Shown here: in pieces, positions 53,028 through 61,507 of the stretch
Position numbering within the stretch: position 1 is the first letter of the stretch
Layout: every line of letters begins with the position of its first letter
DNA from: JAAZCI01 sp046462535
Lineage (GTDB): Bacteria > Pseudomonadota > Gammaproteobacteria > Cardiobacteriales > Wohlfahrtiimonadaceae
Assembly: GCA_046462535.1 (NCBI GenBank)
Contig: JBKGVF010000010.1
Span: forward strand, 1 to 64,000
DNA: 64,000 bases
Direction of reading: 5' to 3'
The notes under the pieces: generated by a model
What the model was told of the DNA's origin: nothing
The model's database searches: none
Seen by the model: only the letters and a program-made list of their open reading frames with translations
Made by a program: the position numbers and the translations under genes

Positions 53028-53516
53028 ATGAGAGCAGGAGTGAGAAATTTACTTCTACTACCACTGGCTCTCATTTTTATTGCATGTGGCAATGAAAATG
53101 AGGGTAGTACGGTAGAGGTGGCAGATGAAGCGGCGATATCGGCAGAGATTGCTACAAAGAAGCAGATGGGATTCGATCAACCAGAGGCGCTTCTTGCCGC
53201 CATGATTAAAGGGATGAATGAGTATGATCCTCAACAGTTAGTAAACCTAATCTACTACGAACATATAGAGGATCGACTTCTTTTTCGTAACCTTTTAGTT
53301 AAAAGTTTTACCGATGAGTTTAGAGAGTTACAGCCGTTAGAGCGTCAATGGCAAGTGATTGAGCCGATAGAGGTGCTCTATAGTGAAGATGGCAAGAGTG
53401 CTCGTCTCCTTCATCAATTACGAATTGAAGAGTTAGGTGCTGAGCCCATAACTGAAGAGAGTTATATCGATCTAATTAAGGTTGATAATCTTTGGTTCAT
53501 TAAAGCCCATGATTAA
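53028..53516 (+). CDS. Unrecognised lipoprotein inside the purine operon
   Basis: 162 residues with a clear lipoprotein signal: RNLLLLPLALIFIACGN, Cys about residue 20, followed by an acidic linker and a compact domain of about 110 residues (PEALLAAMIKGMNEYDPQQLVNLIYYEH... VDNLWFIKAHD) that looks like an NTF2-like or similar alpha+beta fold, though I cannot name it. ATGGAGAAAA precedes the ATG. It lies between purH and purD, with 35- and 21-base gaps and no terminator, so it is transcribed with purine genes. It has no evident link to purine chemistry. Confidence 0.72.
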   Translation: MRAGVRNLLLLPLALIFIACGNENEGSTVEVADEAAISAEIATKKQMGFDQPEALLAAMIKGMNEYDPQQLVNLIYYEHIEDRLLFRNLLVKSFTDEFRELQPLERQWQVIEPIEVLYSEDGKSARLLHQLRIEELGAEPITEESYIDLIKVDNLWFIKAHD

Positions 53517-53537
53517 CGGATAGAGAGAAGATGTAAT

Positions 53538-54803
53538 ATGAAGATTTTAATTGTAGGTAAAGGTGGACGAGAGCATGCGCTTGCATGGAAAGCTAAAGCC
53601 AGTCCTTTAGTATCTCAGGTATATGTTGCCCCTGGAAATGATGGCATAAGAGAGATTGCAACGATTGTCGATATTAGTGAAACAGATCCCAAAGCTCTGG
53701 CTGATTTTGCGGAAAAAGAGGGGATTACACTAACGATATTAGGCCCAGAAGCATCACTTGTTGCAGGTGTTGCCGATGAGTTTGCCGCACGAAATTTACT
53801 TGTCTGGGGACCTAATAAAGCAGCAGCACAGATTGAAGGAAGTAAAGATTTTGCCAAAGAGATTATGGTGAAGTATGGTGTTGCAACCGCTGCTTATCAA
53901 ACCTTTACAGAGGTAGAGCCTGCCATTGCCTATGTAGAGAAGATGGGGGTTCCTATCGTTATTAAAGCGGATGGTTTAGCCGCTGGTAAGGGGGTGATTA
54001 TTCCCCAAACGTTAGAGGAGGCTAGAGAGACTATTGAATCGATGCTGGAGGGGAATCGATTTGGGGAAGCAGGTTCGCGCATTGTTATTGAAGAGTTTTT
54101 AGAGGGAGAGGAGTTCTCCTTAATGACTTTTGTTCATAACGGTAAAATCTATCCTATGGTTATGGCACAAGATCATAAACGGGCATATGACAATGATGAA
54201 GGACCAAATACCGGCGGAATGGGTGCCTATGCCCCGATCTTTGATACAGAGAGCTCTGAGGTACGCCAGGTTGTTAAAGAGATTATGCAACCTGTAGTAG
54301 ATGGGTTGACGAAAGAGGGAGCCCCCTTCACAGGATTTTTATATGGGGGACTTATCCTAACAGCGGAAGGATTTAAGGTGATTGAGTTTAACGCTCGTTT
54401 TGGTGATCCAGAAGCGCAAGTGATTCTTCCCCTCCTAAAATCCGATCTAATTGAGATTATTCATACTCTATTAACAACGGATCAAGAACCAGAGATAGAG
54501 TGGCATAATCATTTTGCCATCGGAGTGGTTCTAGCTTCAGAAGGATACCCTGATGAGCCAATTAATGGTAAACCGTTACCTATTCCTCAGATTGATGATG
54601 AGCAGTTCATGCTCTTTTATGCTGGAGTTAAAGAGGTGGATGGAACATTAGTTAGCAATGGGGGGCGAATTTTATTAGCTGTCGCAACAGGAGAGAGCTT
54701 TAAAGAGGCATATGATCGGGTCTATACCCACATGAAGGCTCTCGATTTTCCCTATACATTTCACCGAACAGATATCGGCTTTCGACAGTTTGCTCGTCTT
54801 TAA
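53538..54803 (+). CDS. purD: Phosphoribosylamine--glycine ligase
   Basis: GAR synthetase, an ATP-grasp ligase acting directly after PurF. 421 residues; KILIVGKGGREHALAWKA at the start, GPEASLVAGVADEF, KADGLAAGKGVIIP, EEFLEGEEFSLM, FNARFGDPEAQVILPLL. Last gene of the operon, followed by a terminator. purB is not in the window, so the adenylosuccinate lyase step is encoded elsewhere. Confidence 0.96.
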   Translation: MKILIVGKGGREHALAWKAKASPLVSQVYVAPGNDGIREIATIVDISETDPKALADFAEKEGITLTILGPEASLVAGVADEFAARNLLVWGPNKAAAQIEGSKDFAKEIMVKYGVATAAYQTFTEVEPAIAYVEKMGVPIVIKADGLAAGKGVIIPQTLEEARETIESMLEGNRFGEAGSRIVIEEFLEGEEFSLMTFVHNGKIYPMVMAQDHKRAYDNDEGPNTGGMGAYAPIFDTESSEVRQVVKEIMQPVVDGLTKEGAPFTGFLYGGLILTAEGFKVIEFNARFGDPEAQVILPLLKSDLIEIIHTLLTTDQEPEIEWHNHFAIGVVLASEGYPDEPINGKPLPIPQIDDEQFMLFYAGVKEVDGTLVSNGGRILLAVATGESFKEAYDRVYTHMKALDFPYTFHRTDIGFRQFARL

Positions 54804-54857
54804 AGCGCTCTTGATTCTTGTTGCAATGCAGTAGTCATTATACGATTGTGATCGAAT

Positions 54858-54885
54858 AAGCACTCCATTTTGGGGTGCTTTTCTT
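54858..54885 (+). terminator. Purine operon terminator
   Basis: AAGCACTCC pairs with GGGGTGCTT (one T-G pair) over an ATTTT-type loop, followed by TTCTT. Confidence 0.82.
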
Positions 54886-54909
54886 ATATAAATTAATGGG
54901 GGATCTACT

Positions 54910-56067
54910 ATGCTCTTTACACCGAAAAATGTCTTAACCACGCTTAATGGCGAAGAGATGTCGATTTATTGGTTTAATACCAATCAGAGTCATCCCCCAC
55001 AAGAGATCCTTATTGGTGAAGAGGGGCTTTCAGCAAATCGAGCTTACGCGATAGTTCGTAGCAATCGAGGTATTTTATGGCGAGGAGATTACCGTAATGG
55101 TGTAACACTCTTAAATGGTATTAAGCGTCGAGCACGACGGCAATTTAGTATCGAAGCTGATAGTGAGCGCTCTATGCGAGATCACTTTCAGAGGCATCGA
55201 TTAAGTATGATGCAGCAAGCGCAGATGAATCATCGCTTTTTAGTCGAAATTACACCAGAGCTACAGTTAGATCTTCCCCATTCGCCAAAGGTAGATAGGG
55301 CAATCGAAGCGAGTTTAAATCTACCAAATGGAGCAACGCAACCATTAATTTTGCCGTTACAAGCATTGTTAGGAATTATTGGAGCGTATGAATGGCAGAG
55401 AAAAGGGGTCTTCATTGATGCACTTAATAGTAAGATTCATTTGCCCTATGGGATCTTCTCTCCCAATCGTGGTGAATATCTCACTTTGATCGATAATACA
55501 CCCCTCCCTAAGGGAGCGGTAACGGCATATGATATCGGTACAGGATCTGGGGTTTTAGCGTTACTACTGGCAAAAAAGGGGCTCTCTTCGATTACAGGTA
55601 CGGATATTAATCGTCGTGCCATTGAGGCTGCTCGTCACAATGTAGAACAACACCATTTACAACATATCATTACTATTGTAGAGGCAGATCTCTTTCCTGA
55701 TAAAGGGAAAGCTGTTGATCTAATTCTCTTTAATCCCCCTTGGCTACCGATTAAAGGGAGCAATATCATAGAGCAAGCCCTGTATGATGATAAGTATCGT
55801 CTACTTAAGCGCTTTCTAGCAGAAGCAGGCAGATATCTGACTACTAGAGGGGAGATTTGGTTAATTTTCTCTAATTTAGCAGAGCAATTAGAGCTTATTC
55901 CCAAAGGGTATTTAGAGGAGCTCATCAAGGGGTATGGATATCGTATCGTCAATAAGCACGAAATCTTACCAACCCACAAAAAGGTACAAGATGTGGAAGA
56001 TCCACTCCATGAGGCTCGAAAAAGAGAGGTTACGAGCCTCTACCAGCTTCAGCTTGTAGGTGATTAA
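54910..56067 (+). CDS. Class I SAM-dependent methyltransferase with NPPW motif
   Basis: 385 residues. The C-terminal half is a Rossmann methyltransferase: SAM motif [19 protein letters not shown], acidic end [15 protein letters not shown], and NPPW ([13 protein letters not shown]), which is typical of enzymes methylating a planar nitrogen, as in PrmC/RsmC/TrmN6 relatives. The N-terminal 180 residues match nothing I know. The target (rRNA, tRNA or protein) cannot be assigned. GGGGGATC precedes the ATG. Its last 38 bases overlap the end of convergent lipB. Confidence 0.8.
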   Translation: MLFTPKNVLTTLNGEEMSIYWFNTNQSHPPQEILIGEEGLSANRAYAIVRSNRGILWRGDYRNGVTLLNGIKRRARRQFSIEADSERSMRDHFQRHRLSMMQQAQMNHRFLVEITPELQLDLPHSPKVDRAIEASLNLPNGATQPLILPLQALLGIIGAYEWQRKGVFIDALNSKIHLPYGIFSPNRGEYLTLIDNTPLPKGAVTAYDIGTGSGVLALLLAKKGLSSITGTDINRRAIEAARHNVEQHHLQHIITIVEADLFPDKGKAVDLILFNPPWLPIKGSNIIEQALYDDKYRLLKRFLAEAGRYLTTRGEIWLIFSNLAEQLELIPKGYLEELIKGYGYRIVNKHEILPTHKKVQDVEDPLHEARKREVTSLYQLQLVGD

Positions 56068-56686
56068 TTTTAGTTATCAGATGCGTAGTCAGTTGATGCC
56101 CTACTTGATCGAGTGATGGGCACTCTCTACCTCTTTTATCGAGCTCATCTTTCATTTGTGTCATTCGTAGCCCCTTATAACCGCAAGGATTGATCCAATC
56201 AAAAGGTGTTAGATCCATCGCAACATTGAGGCTCAAACCATGATAGAGTGCTCCATTTTTAATGCGAAGCCCCAAGGATGCAATCTTTGCTTCATTAACA
56301 TATACTCCGGGGGCATCACGCATTCCATAAGCCTCAATGCCATACTCTTTTAGTGTCTGAATAATGCTCTCCTCTAAAGCAATGACTAAAGAGCGAACAC
56401 CTATCTTAAGGCGCTTAAAATTAATTAAAGGATAGAGGATAAGTTGCCCAGGAGCATGATAGGTTACTTGCCCGCCGCGATCAGTCTGGATGATAGGGAT
56501 AGTATGTGGATTGAGAATATGTTCTGACTTTCCAGCTTGACCTTGAGTATAGACTGGGGGATGCTCCACAAGCCAGATTTCATCAGGTATATCGATTGTT
56601 CGAGAAAGTGTAAACTCCTTCATCTGTTGGTAGATTATTTCATACTCCACTAATCCCAATTTTCGTACAATCACCCCATCCCCCAT
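56030..56686 (-). CDS. lipB: Octanoyl-ACP:protein octanoyltransferase
   Basis: Moves octanoate from acyl-ACP to lipoyl domains, the first step of lipoate synthesis. Motifs: [57 protein letters not shown] with catalytic Lys, and NPCGYKGL with catalytic Cys. About 218 residues. The start is unclear: a TTG at 56716 lies in front of a TATAAT-like sequence and is unlikely; I use the ATG at 56686, but a GTG at 56674 with GGGGGAT upstream is also possible. lipA is divergent 165 bases away. The 3' end overlaps the methyltransferase gene by 38 bases. Confidence 0.92.
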   Translation of the reverse strand: MGDGVIVRKLGLVEYEIIYQQMKEFTLSRTIDIPDEIWLVEHPPVYTQGQAGKSEHILNPHTIPIIQTDRGGQVTYHAPGQLILYPLINFKRLKIGVRSLVIALEESIIQTLKEYGIEAYGMRDAPGVYVNEAKIASLGLRIKNGALYHGLSLNVAMDLTPFDWINPCGYKGLRMTQMKDELDKRGRECPSLDQVGHQLTTHLITKINHLQAEAGRGS

Positions 56687-56851
56687 ATCAATGTAGAAAG
56701 AGTTGATTATACCCAAAGGTGATCAAAATAACGATCTATCTACTACGATAAAGAGAGGTAATAGCCGATCTTCCTTGCTATACAAAGGGGAAATTAAACT
56801 CTATTATAGTGAAGTTGGTTTTATAAAATAAGATAAAGGGTAGAGGATATT

Positions 56852-57790
56852 GTGACTAAAGTTAAAGCTGGTGTAAAACTTAGAGGAGCTGAGAAGGTAG
56901 CGCGGATTCCTATTAAAGTAGTCTCTGTACCAAAAGAGGAGCGGCTTCCCAAACCGGAATGGATTAAAGCTAAAATACCTACGGGCAAACGCTTTAGAGA
57001 GATCACTAATCTTTTACGTGAGCAGAAGTTGCATTCGGTCTGTGAAGAGGCGGCATGTCCCAATATTGGAGAGTGCTTTAATATGGGGACGGCTACTTTT
57101 ATGATTATGGGTGATATCTGTACACGCCGCTGTCCTTTCTGTGATGTTGGTCATGGTCGACCCCTACCTCTTGATACTGAAGAGCCAAAGCGATTGGCTG
57201 AAACTGTACGGAACTTAGGACTCGATTATGTTGTAATTACATCGGTTGACCGGGATGATTTGCGTGATGGGGGGGCAGGGCACTTTGCGGAGTGCATTAA
57301 AGAGATTCGTACCCTTTCACCTAAAACCGGTATTGAGATTTTAGTTCCAGATTTTAGAGGGCGATTAGATGTTGCTCTTGAGATACTTACCGAAACGAAA
57401 CCGGATGTCTTGAATCATAACTTAGAAACGGTACCCCGCCTCTATAAAAAGGCTCGCCCTGGTGCAGATTATCAAAACTCCCTCGATCTACTTAAACGCT
57501 ATAAAGCTAAAAATCCTGATGTTACGACAAAATCAGGCATCATGGTTGGATTGGGAGAGGAGGATGAGGAGGTTTATCAATTAATGAGAGATATGCGAGC
57601 CCATGATATAGAGATGATTACAATCGGGCAATATCTTCAGCCATCAGGTGATCATCTAGCGGTCGAGCGTTATGTTACTCCGGAGCAGTTTAAAGAGTAT
57701 GAACGAGAAGCGTATCGCTTAGGCTTTAAAAATGCCTATGTAGGGGCAATGGTTCGCTCAAGTTATCATGCGGATGAGCAGGTACAGTAA
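56852..57790 (+). CDS. lipA: Lipoyl synthase
   Basis: Radical SAM enzyme inserting two sulfurs into octanoyl groups. 312 residues. The auxiliary cluster motif [12 protein letters not shown] (Cys-x4-Cys-x5-Cys) is followed by the radical SAM motif CTRRCPFC (Cys-x3-Cys-x2-Cys), and RSSYHADE supplies the conserved Arg-Ser-Ser near the end. The start is a GTG at 56852 with AGAGGATA upstream. Divergent from lipB, so the two lipoate genes share a control region instead of an operon. Confidence 0.96.
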   Translation: MTKVKAGVKLRGAEKVARIPIKVVSVPKEERLPKPEWIKAKIPTGKRFREITNLLREQKLHSVCEEAACPNIGECFNMGTATFMIMGDICTRRCPFCDVGHGRPLPLDTEEPKRLAETVRNLGLDYVVITSVDRDDLRDGGAGHFAECIKEIRTLSPKTGIEILVPDFRGRLDVALEILTETKPDVLNHNLETVPRLYKKARPGADYQNSLDLLKRYKAKNPDVTTKSGIMVGLGEEDEEVYQLMRDMRAHDIEMITIGQYLQPSGDHLAVERYVTPEQFKEYEREAYRLGFKNAYVGAMVRSSYHADEQVQ

Positions 57791-57814
57791 CTAATCTGTA
57801 ATATTAAATGGGTC

Positions 57815-57844
57815 AGGGGGTGGGTCTTAACTTACCCCCTTTTC
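57815..57844 (+). terminator. lipA terminator
   Basis: AGGGGG (57815-57820) pairs with CCCCCT (57835-57840), with a 14-base loop that contains a few further possible pairs, and runs into TTTTC. Confidence 0.7.
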
Positions 57845-57942
57845 TTATCTCGATATATTAGCTGCCTTAACGAATGCTTTTGAGCTTACTCTTTAATTGC
57901 TCTATCATAAGCCTCCTTAGATCATAATTTAAGGAACCATCT

Positions 57943-59517
57943 ATGAGCTTTTTAAGCGGCTTTGAACCATTACATATCACATTTTTCATCTATATCTTTT
58001 TGATGCTTGGGATTGGCTTTTATGCCTATCAAGCGACTGCAAACCTTTCTGATTATATATTGGGGGGGCGCCGATTAGGAAGTTTCGTTACAGCACTTTC
58101 AGCAGGTGCTTCTGATATGAGTGGATGGCTTTTGATGGGGCTACCAGGTGCAATCTATCTCTCGGGACTCTCCACCTCTTGGATTGCGATAGGGCTCTCG
58201 ATAGGGGCGTACCTTAATTGGCTATTGGTAGCTGGAAGATTACGCATCTTCACTGAATATACAGGGGATGCATTAACACTCCCAGATTATTTCCATAGTC
58301 GCTTTGATGATCGATCACGTGCATTAAAAATTATCTCAGCAACCGTCATACTCTTCTTTTTTGTAATCTATTGTGCATCAGGGGTTGTTGCCAGTGCTAA
58401 ACTCTTTGAGAGCACCTTTAATATGCCCTATAGTAGAGCGCTTTGGGTAGGGGCATTTGCCACCATTGCTTATGTCTTTATTGGGGGATTTTTAGCCGTT
58501 AGCTGGACCGATACTGTTCAGGCATCGTTAATGATCTTTGCTCTTCTCCTGGTTCCGTTAGTTGTGATCTTTAAAGTAGGAGAGGGCAATTTTGAGATTA
58601 CGACAGCAGTTAATTTAATTCGTAATGTTGACCCGACCTATCTTAATATGACCCAAGGATTGAGCGTTATCGCTATCATCTCCTCAATTGCGTGGGGATT
58701 AGGCTATTTTGGCCAACCCCATATCCTAGTTCGTTTTATGGCGGCCGAATCAGTAAAGAGTATTCCTAATGCCCGTCGAATCTCTATTACTTGGATGGTA
58801 CTCTGCTTAGGCGGCGCTGTTGCAGTTGGATTCTTTGGAATAGCCTATTTTGCAAAATACCCATCAGAGAGCGCTCAGCTTTTAGAGGGGGGTGGAGCAG
58901 AAGCTATCTTTTTAGAGCTTGCTAAAACACTCTTAAATCCATGGGTTGCCGGTATAGTCCTCTCTGCTGTTTTAGCTGCAGTAATGAGCACCTTAAGCTG
59001 CCAGCTACTAGTTGCATCCAGTGCTTTAACCGAAGATCTTTACAAAGGTTTTTTGCGGAAAAATGCATCTGAAGTAGAGTTAGTATGGATTGGACGCTTA
59101 ATGGTCTTTGTGGTGGCGATGATTGCTATCTATATTGCCCATGACCCAGATAGTCGGGTTTTAGATCTTGTCTCTTATGCATGGGCTGGATTTGGGGCAG
59201 CCTTTGGACCCATCATACTCTTCTCACTCTTTTGGCCTAAAATCACCCGTAATGGTGCTCTATATGGGATGATTGTTGGGGCATTAACAGTCATTATTTA
59301 TCCAAAAATTCCAGAGTTATTAACCCTATTTAATGTCACCACCAATACCCCCGATCAACTTCGAGAGCTCTATCCACTTTTAGAGCTATATGAAATTCTT
59401 CCAGGTTTTCTTCTCAGCTCATTAACCATTATTCTTGTCTCCTCTCTTGATCGAGAGAACCCTAAATTGCTTCAGACCTTTACCGCCGTTGAGAAGAGAT
59501 ACTATGAGGCGCGATAA
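57943..59517 (+). CDS. putP: Sodium/proline symporter
   Basis: Na+-coupled proline importer of the SSS family, 524 residues and about 13 helices. The close PutP pattern is clear: SDYILGGRRLGSFVTALSAGASDMSGWLLMG has the Na+ and proline contacts, and WGLGYFGQPHILVRFMA and AAVMSTLSCQLLVASSALTEDLY are strongly conserved. putA is not in the window. Unlike the SSS gene at 14.8 kb, it has no small-subunit gene behind it. Confidence 0.93.
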   Translation: MSFLSGFEPLHITFFIYIFLMLGIGFYAYQATANLSDYILGGRRLGSFVTALSAGASDMSGWLLMGLPGAIYLSGLSTSWIAIGLSIGAYLNWLLVAGRLRIFTEYTGDALTLPDYFHSRFDDRSRALKIISATVILFFFVIYCASGVVASAKLFESTFNMPYSRALWVGAFATIAYVFIGGFLAVSWTDTVQASLMIFALLLVPLVVIFKVGEGNFEITTAVNLIRNVDPTYLNMTQGLSVIAIISSIAWGLGYFGQPHILVRFMAAESVKSIPNARRISITWMVLCLGGAVAVGFFGIAYFAKYPSESAQLLEGGGAEAIFLELAKTLLNPWVAGIVLSAVLAAVMSTLSCQLLVASSALTEDLYKGFLRKNASEVELVWIGRLMVFVVAMIAIYIAHDPDSRVLDLVSYAWAGFGAAFGPIILFSLFWPKITRNGALYGMIVGALTVIIYPKIPELLTLFNVTTNTPDQLRELYPLLELYEILPGFLLSSLTIILVSSLDRENPKLLQTFTAVEKRYYEAR

Positions 59518-59593
59518 TCATGAGTAGAGATCTTTAAAAGAAGCTTCATTGGCTGATTTTTAAGTTTTAGGTGTACTTGTTGCACTTAGGCAC

Positions 59594-59599
59594 TATAAT
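59594..59599 (+). promoter_or_regulatory. Candidate -10 of sodB
   Basis: TATAAT, 42 bases before the sodB ATG; no good -35 is seen at the usual distance. TTAGAGGAGTAA supplies the ribosome-binding site. Confidence 0.45.
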
Positions 59600-59640
59600 A
59601 GAGTTCCACATATGTTGAACAGATTAGAGGAGTAATTGAT

Positions 59641-60222
59641 ATGGCATTTGAATTACCAAAATTACCTTATGCACTTGATGCGTTAGAGCCACACATCTCA
59701 AAAGAGACTCTTGAGTATCACTACGGCAAGCATCACCAAACTTATGTTGATAACCTCAACGCTCAAATTAAGGGTACTGAATTTGAAAATGCAAAAACAT
59801 TAGAAGAGATTATTCTAAAATCTGATGGCGGCATCTTCAATAACGCGGCACAAGTATGGAACCATACATTTTACTGGGAGAGCTTAAGCCCTAATGGTGG
59901 TGGTGAAGCAACAGGAAAAATTGCTGAGCTCATCAATGATAAGTGGGGTAGCTTCGAAGAGTTTCAAAAAGCTTTTGATCAGTGTGCTGCTGGAACATTT
60001 GGCTCTGGTTGGGCGTGGCTAGTACAAAATGATGATGGCTCACTAGAGTTAGCATCGACCTCAAACGCAGGTAATCCTTTAACAGATGGGAAAAAGCCAC
60101 TCTTAACATGTGATGTTTGGGAGCATGCATACTACATCGACTTCCGTAATAGTCGTCCTAACTACTTAACCGCATTCTGGAACTTAGTAAACTGGGATGC
60201 TGTTAATGAGCGCTTAGCTTAA
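59641..60222 (+). CDS. sodB: Superoxide dismutase [Fe]
   Basis: Cytoplasmic enzyme removing superoxide. 193 residues. Metal ligands His27, His75, Asp158 and His162 are in place ([29 protein letters not shown]). Gln71 in AAQVWNH, together with FGSGWAWL, indicates the iron type. Monocistronic with its own -10 and a strong terminator. Confidence 0.96.
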   Translation: MAFELPKLPYALDALEPHISKETLEYHYGKHHQTYVDNLNAQIKGTEFENAKTLEEIILKSDGGIFNNAAQVWNHTFYWESLSPNGGGEATGKIAELINDKWGSFEEFQKAFDQCAAGTFGSGWAWLVQNDDGSLELASTSNAGNPLTDGKKPLLTCDVWEHAYYIDFRNSRPNYLTAFWNLVNWDAVNERLA

Positions 60223-60275
60223 GGTTATCATTAATAACTACGATTAGGATGTAGTAAAATATAACATTTATATGT

Positions 60276-60306
60276 GGCCCCCTATAATAATAGGGGGCTC
60301 TTTTTA
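60276..60306 (+). terminator. sodB terminator
   Basis: GGCCCCCTAT pairs with ATAGGGGGCT-type sequence over an AATA loop and is followed by TCTTTTT. Confidence 0.88.
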
Positions 60307-60532
60307 AGAGAGTATTTACTTTTTTCTATACTCTTGGCACAATAACGCTTTTAATTCTCTATAGATAGAGATCAATTGATTAGCTTAAAAAATACGAGCA
60401 TAGTTGTTAGTGATTAATTTATAATAAAATTACCCAAATAAATTAATTAATGATAAAGTATTATCTATCTAGGTAAGAGATTGCCATGAATCATAAGTGA
60501 TGACACTATGAGTTGAGCTCAAAACCGTTTTG
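60307..60532. other. AT-rich intergenic stretch after sodB
   Basis: No gene is seen. It contains small dyads (CTCTAT-AG-ATAGAG around 60356-60369 and CAAAACCGTTTTG around 60520) and a run of TTAATTAATTAAT-like sequence. It leads into the large inverted repeat. Confidence 0.4.
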
Positions 60533-60602
60533 GGCGAGATGGTATAGAGTTTATTATTTAACATTGGTGTAAATAGTAACTCCCAGCTCTATACCTCTCG
60601 CC
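60533..60602. repeat. Long inverted repeat downstream of the biotin-linked hydrolase
   Basis: GGCGAGATGGTATAGAG (60533-60549) and CTCTATACCTCTCGCC (60587-60602) pair over 16 positions with a single bulged T and a 37-base loop. It begins 9 bases behind the stop codon of the hydrolase gene on the minus strand. No T-run follows on that strand, so it is not a textbook terminator. Confidence 0.7.
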
Positions 60603-60610
60603 TCCTATTT

Positions 60611-61432
60611 TTATGGGTTTAGTAACGACTCAATTAGTTGAGAAAAGTGGATCGCTTCCTCTTCAGGGTAGTGATGATCACGCCCTTTTACGATAAAATC
60701 TCTACTCTGATTAATAGCGGTAGCCGCAGCTTTAGTTGCTAGATAGAAGATATCGCGAGAATTTTCACCACACAGCACAGTAATAGGCATTGGTAGTGCG
60801 TTTAATTCGTCAGCACTAATCGCTTCAGGCTCACTCTGCTTAAGGAGTAGGGGAAGGGTGTGTAGATTATCACGCTTAATAACCTGCAATCTAGGTGTAA
60901 GTCCTTCTAAGGTAAGACGATCACTAGTACATGCTGCGATAAATTGAGAGGCCGCCTCAACTAATTGATCACGACGCAATGCTTTAATAACAGGACTCAT
61001 CATGCGAGTTAGATCTCGGCTAAATAGTTTAAGATCCTCCTCTGTCATCCCATAAGATGGAACTATCAGTTCATAGAGTATGAGTGACTTGAATAGGTCA
61101 GGTCGTTTTTTTGCTGCTAATAGAGCTACATGGGAGGCGTAAGACCAGCCTACAACTGTAACCCCCTTTAACCCTAATGCATCGCAAAAATGGATAAGTT
61201 CATCTGAGTGGATATCGGTATTAAATTCTTGAGAGTCGATCGTGGAGTTTTCTACCCTAAATCCTTTCAATGTATAAGCTAAGGCTCTATAACGGGTAGA
61301 TAGATAGTTACAGTGGGGGGCCCAAATGCGGTGATCACCCAGTATTCCATGTAAAAAAAGAAGAGGCTCTCCAGCCCCCTCATCATAATAACGTAGATTC
61401 TCACCATTGACGGTGAGGGCATATTCCATCAT
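60611..61432 (-). CDS. Alpha/beta hydrolase next to biotin genes
   Basis: 273 residues of the alpha/beta hydrolase fold: EPLLFLHGILGDHRIW holds the oxyanion loop, and VVGWSYASHVALL the nucleophile elbow with Ser (G-W-S-Y-A instead of the usual G-x-S-x-G). The acidic residue may be in VLCGENSRDIF and the His in GRDHHYPEEE. It lies downstream of bioA on the same strand, with a 75-base gap. Different bacteria use unrelated alpha/beta esterases (BioH, BioG, BioK, BioJ, BioV) to free pimeloyl-ACP, so this could be one; that is inference from position only. Confidence 0.75.
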   Translation of the reverse strand: MMEYALTVNGENLRYYDEGAGEPLLFLHGILGDHRIWAPHCNYLSTRYRALAYTLKGFRVENSTIDSQEFNTDIHSDELIHFCDALGLKGVTVVGWSYASHVALLAAKKRPDLFKSLILYELIVPSYGMTEEDLKLFSRDLTRMMSPVIKALRRDQLVEAASQFIAACTSDRLTLEGLTPRLQVIKRDNLHTLPLLLKQSEPEAISADELNALPMPITVLCGENSRDIFYLATKAAATAINQSRDFIVKGRDHHYPEEEAIHFSQLIESLLNP

Positions 61433-61458
61433 AAATTCATATCCTATCGTAAAAATAG

Positions 61459-61486
61459 AGAGATCCCCATAAGGGGGATCATCTCT
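61459..61486. terminator. Hairpin between bioA and the hydrolase gene
   Basis: GATCCCC pairs with GGGGATC (about 61462-61480) with flanking AGA/TCT pairs. On the minus strand it lies downstream of bioA and is followed by TCTCTATTTTT, so it may partly stop transcription before the hydrolase gene. Confidence 0.5.
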
Positions 61487-61507
61487 TTTAGTTATGGCTC
61501 TTCCAAT

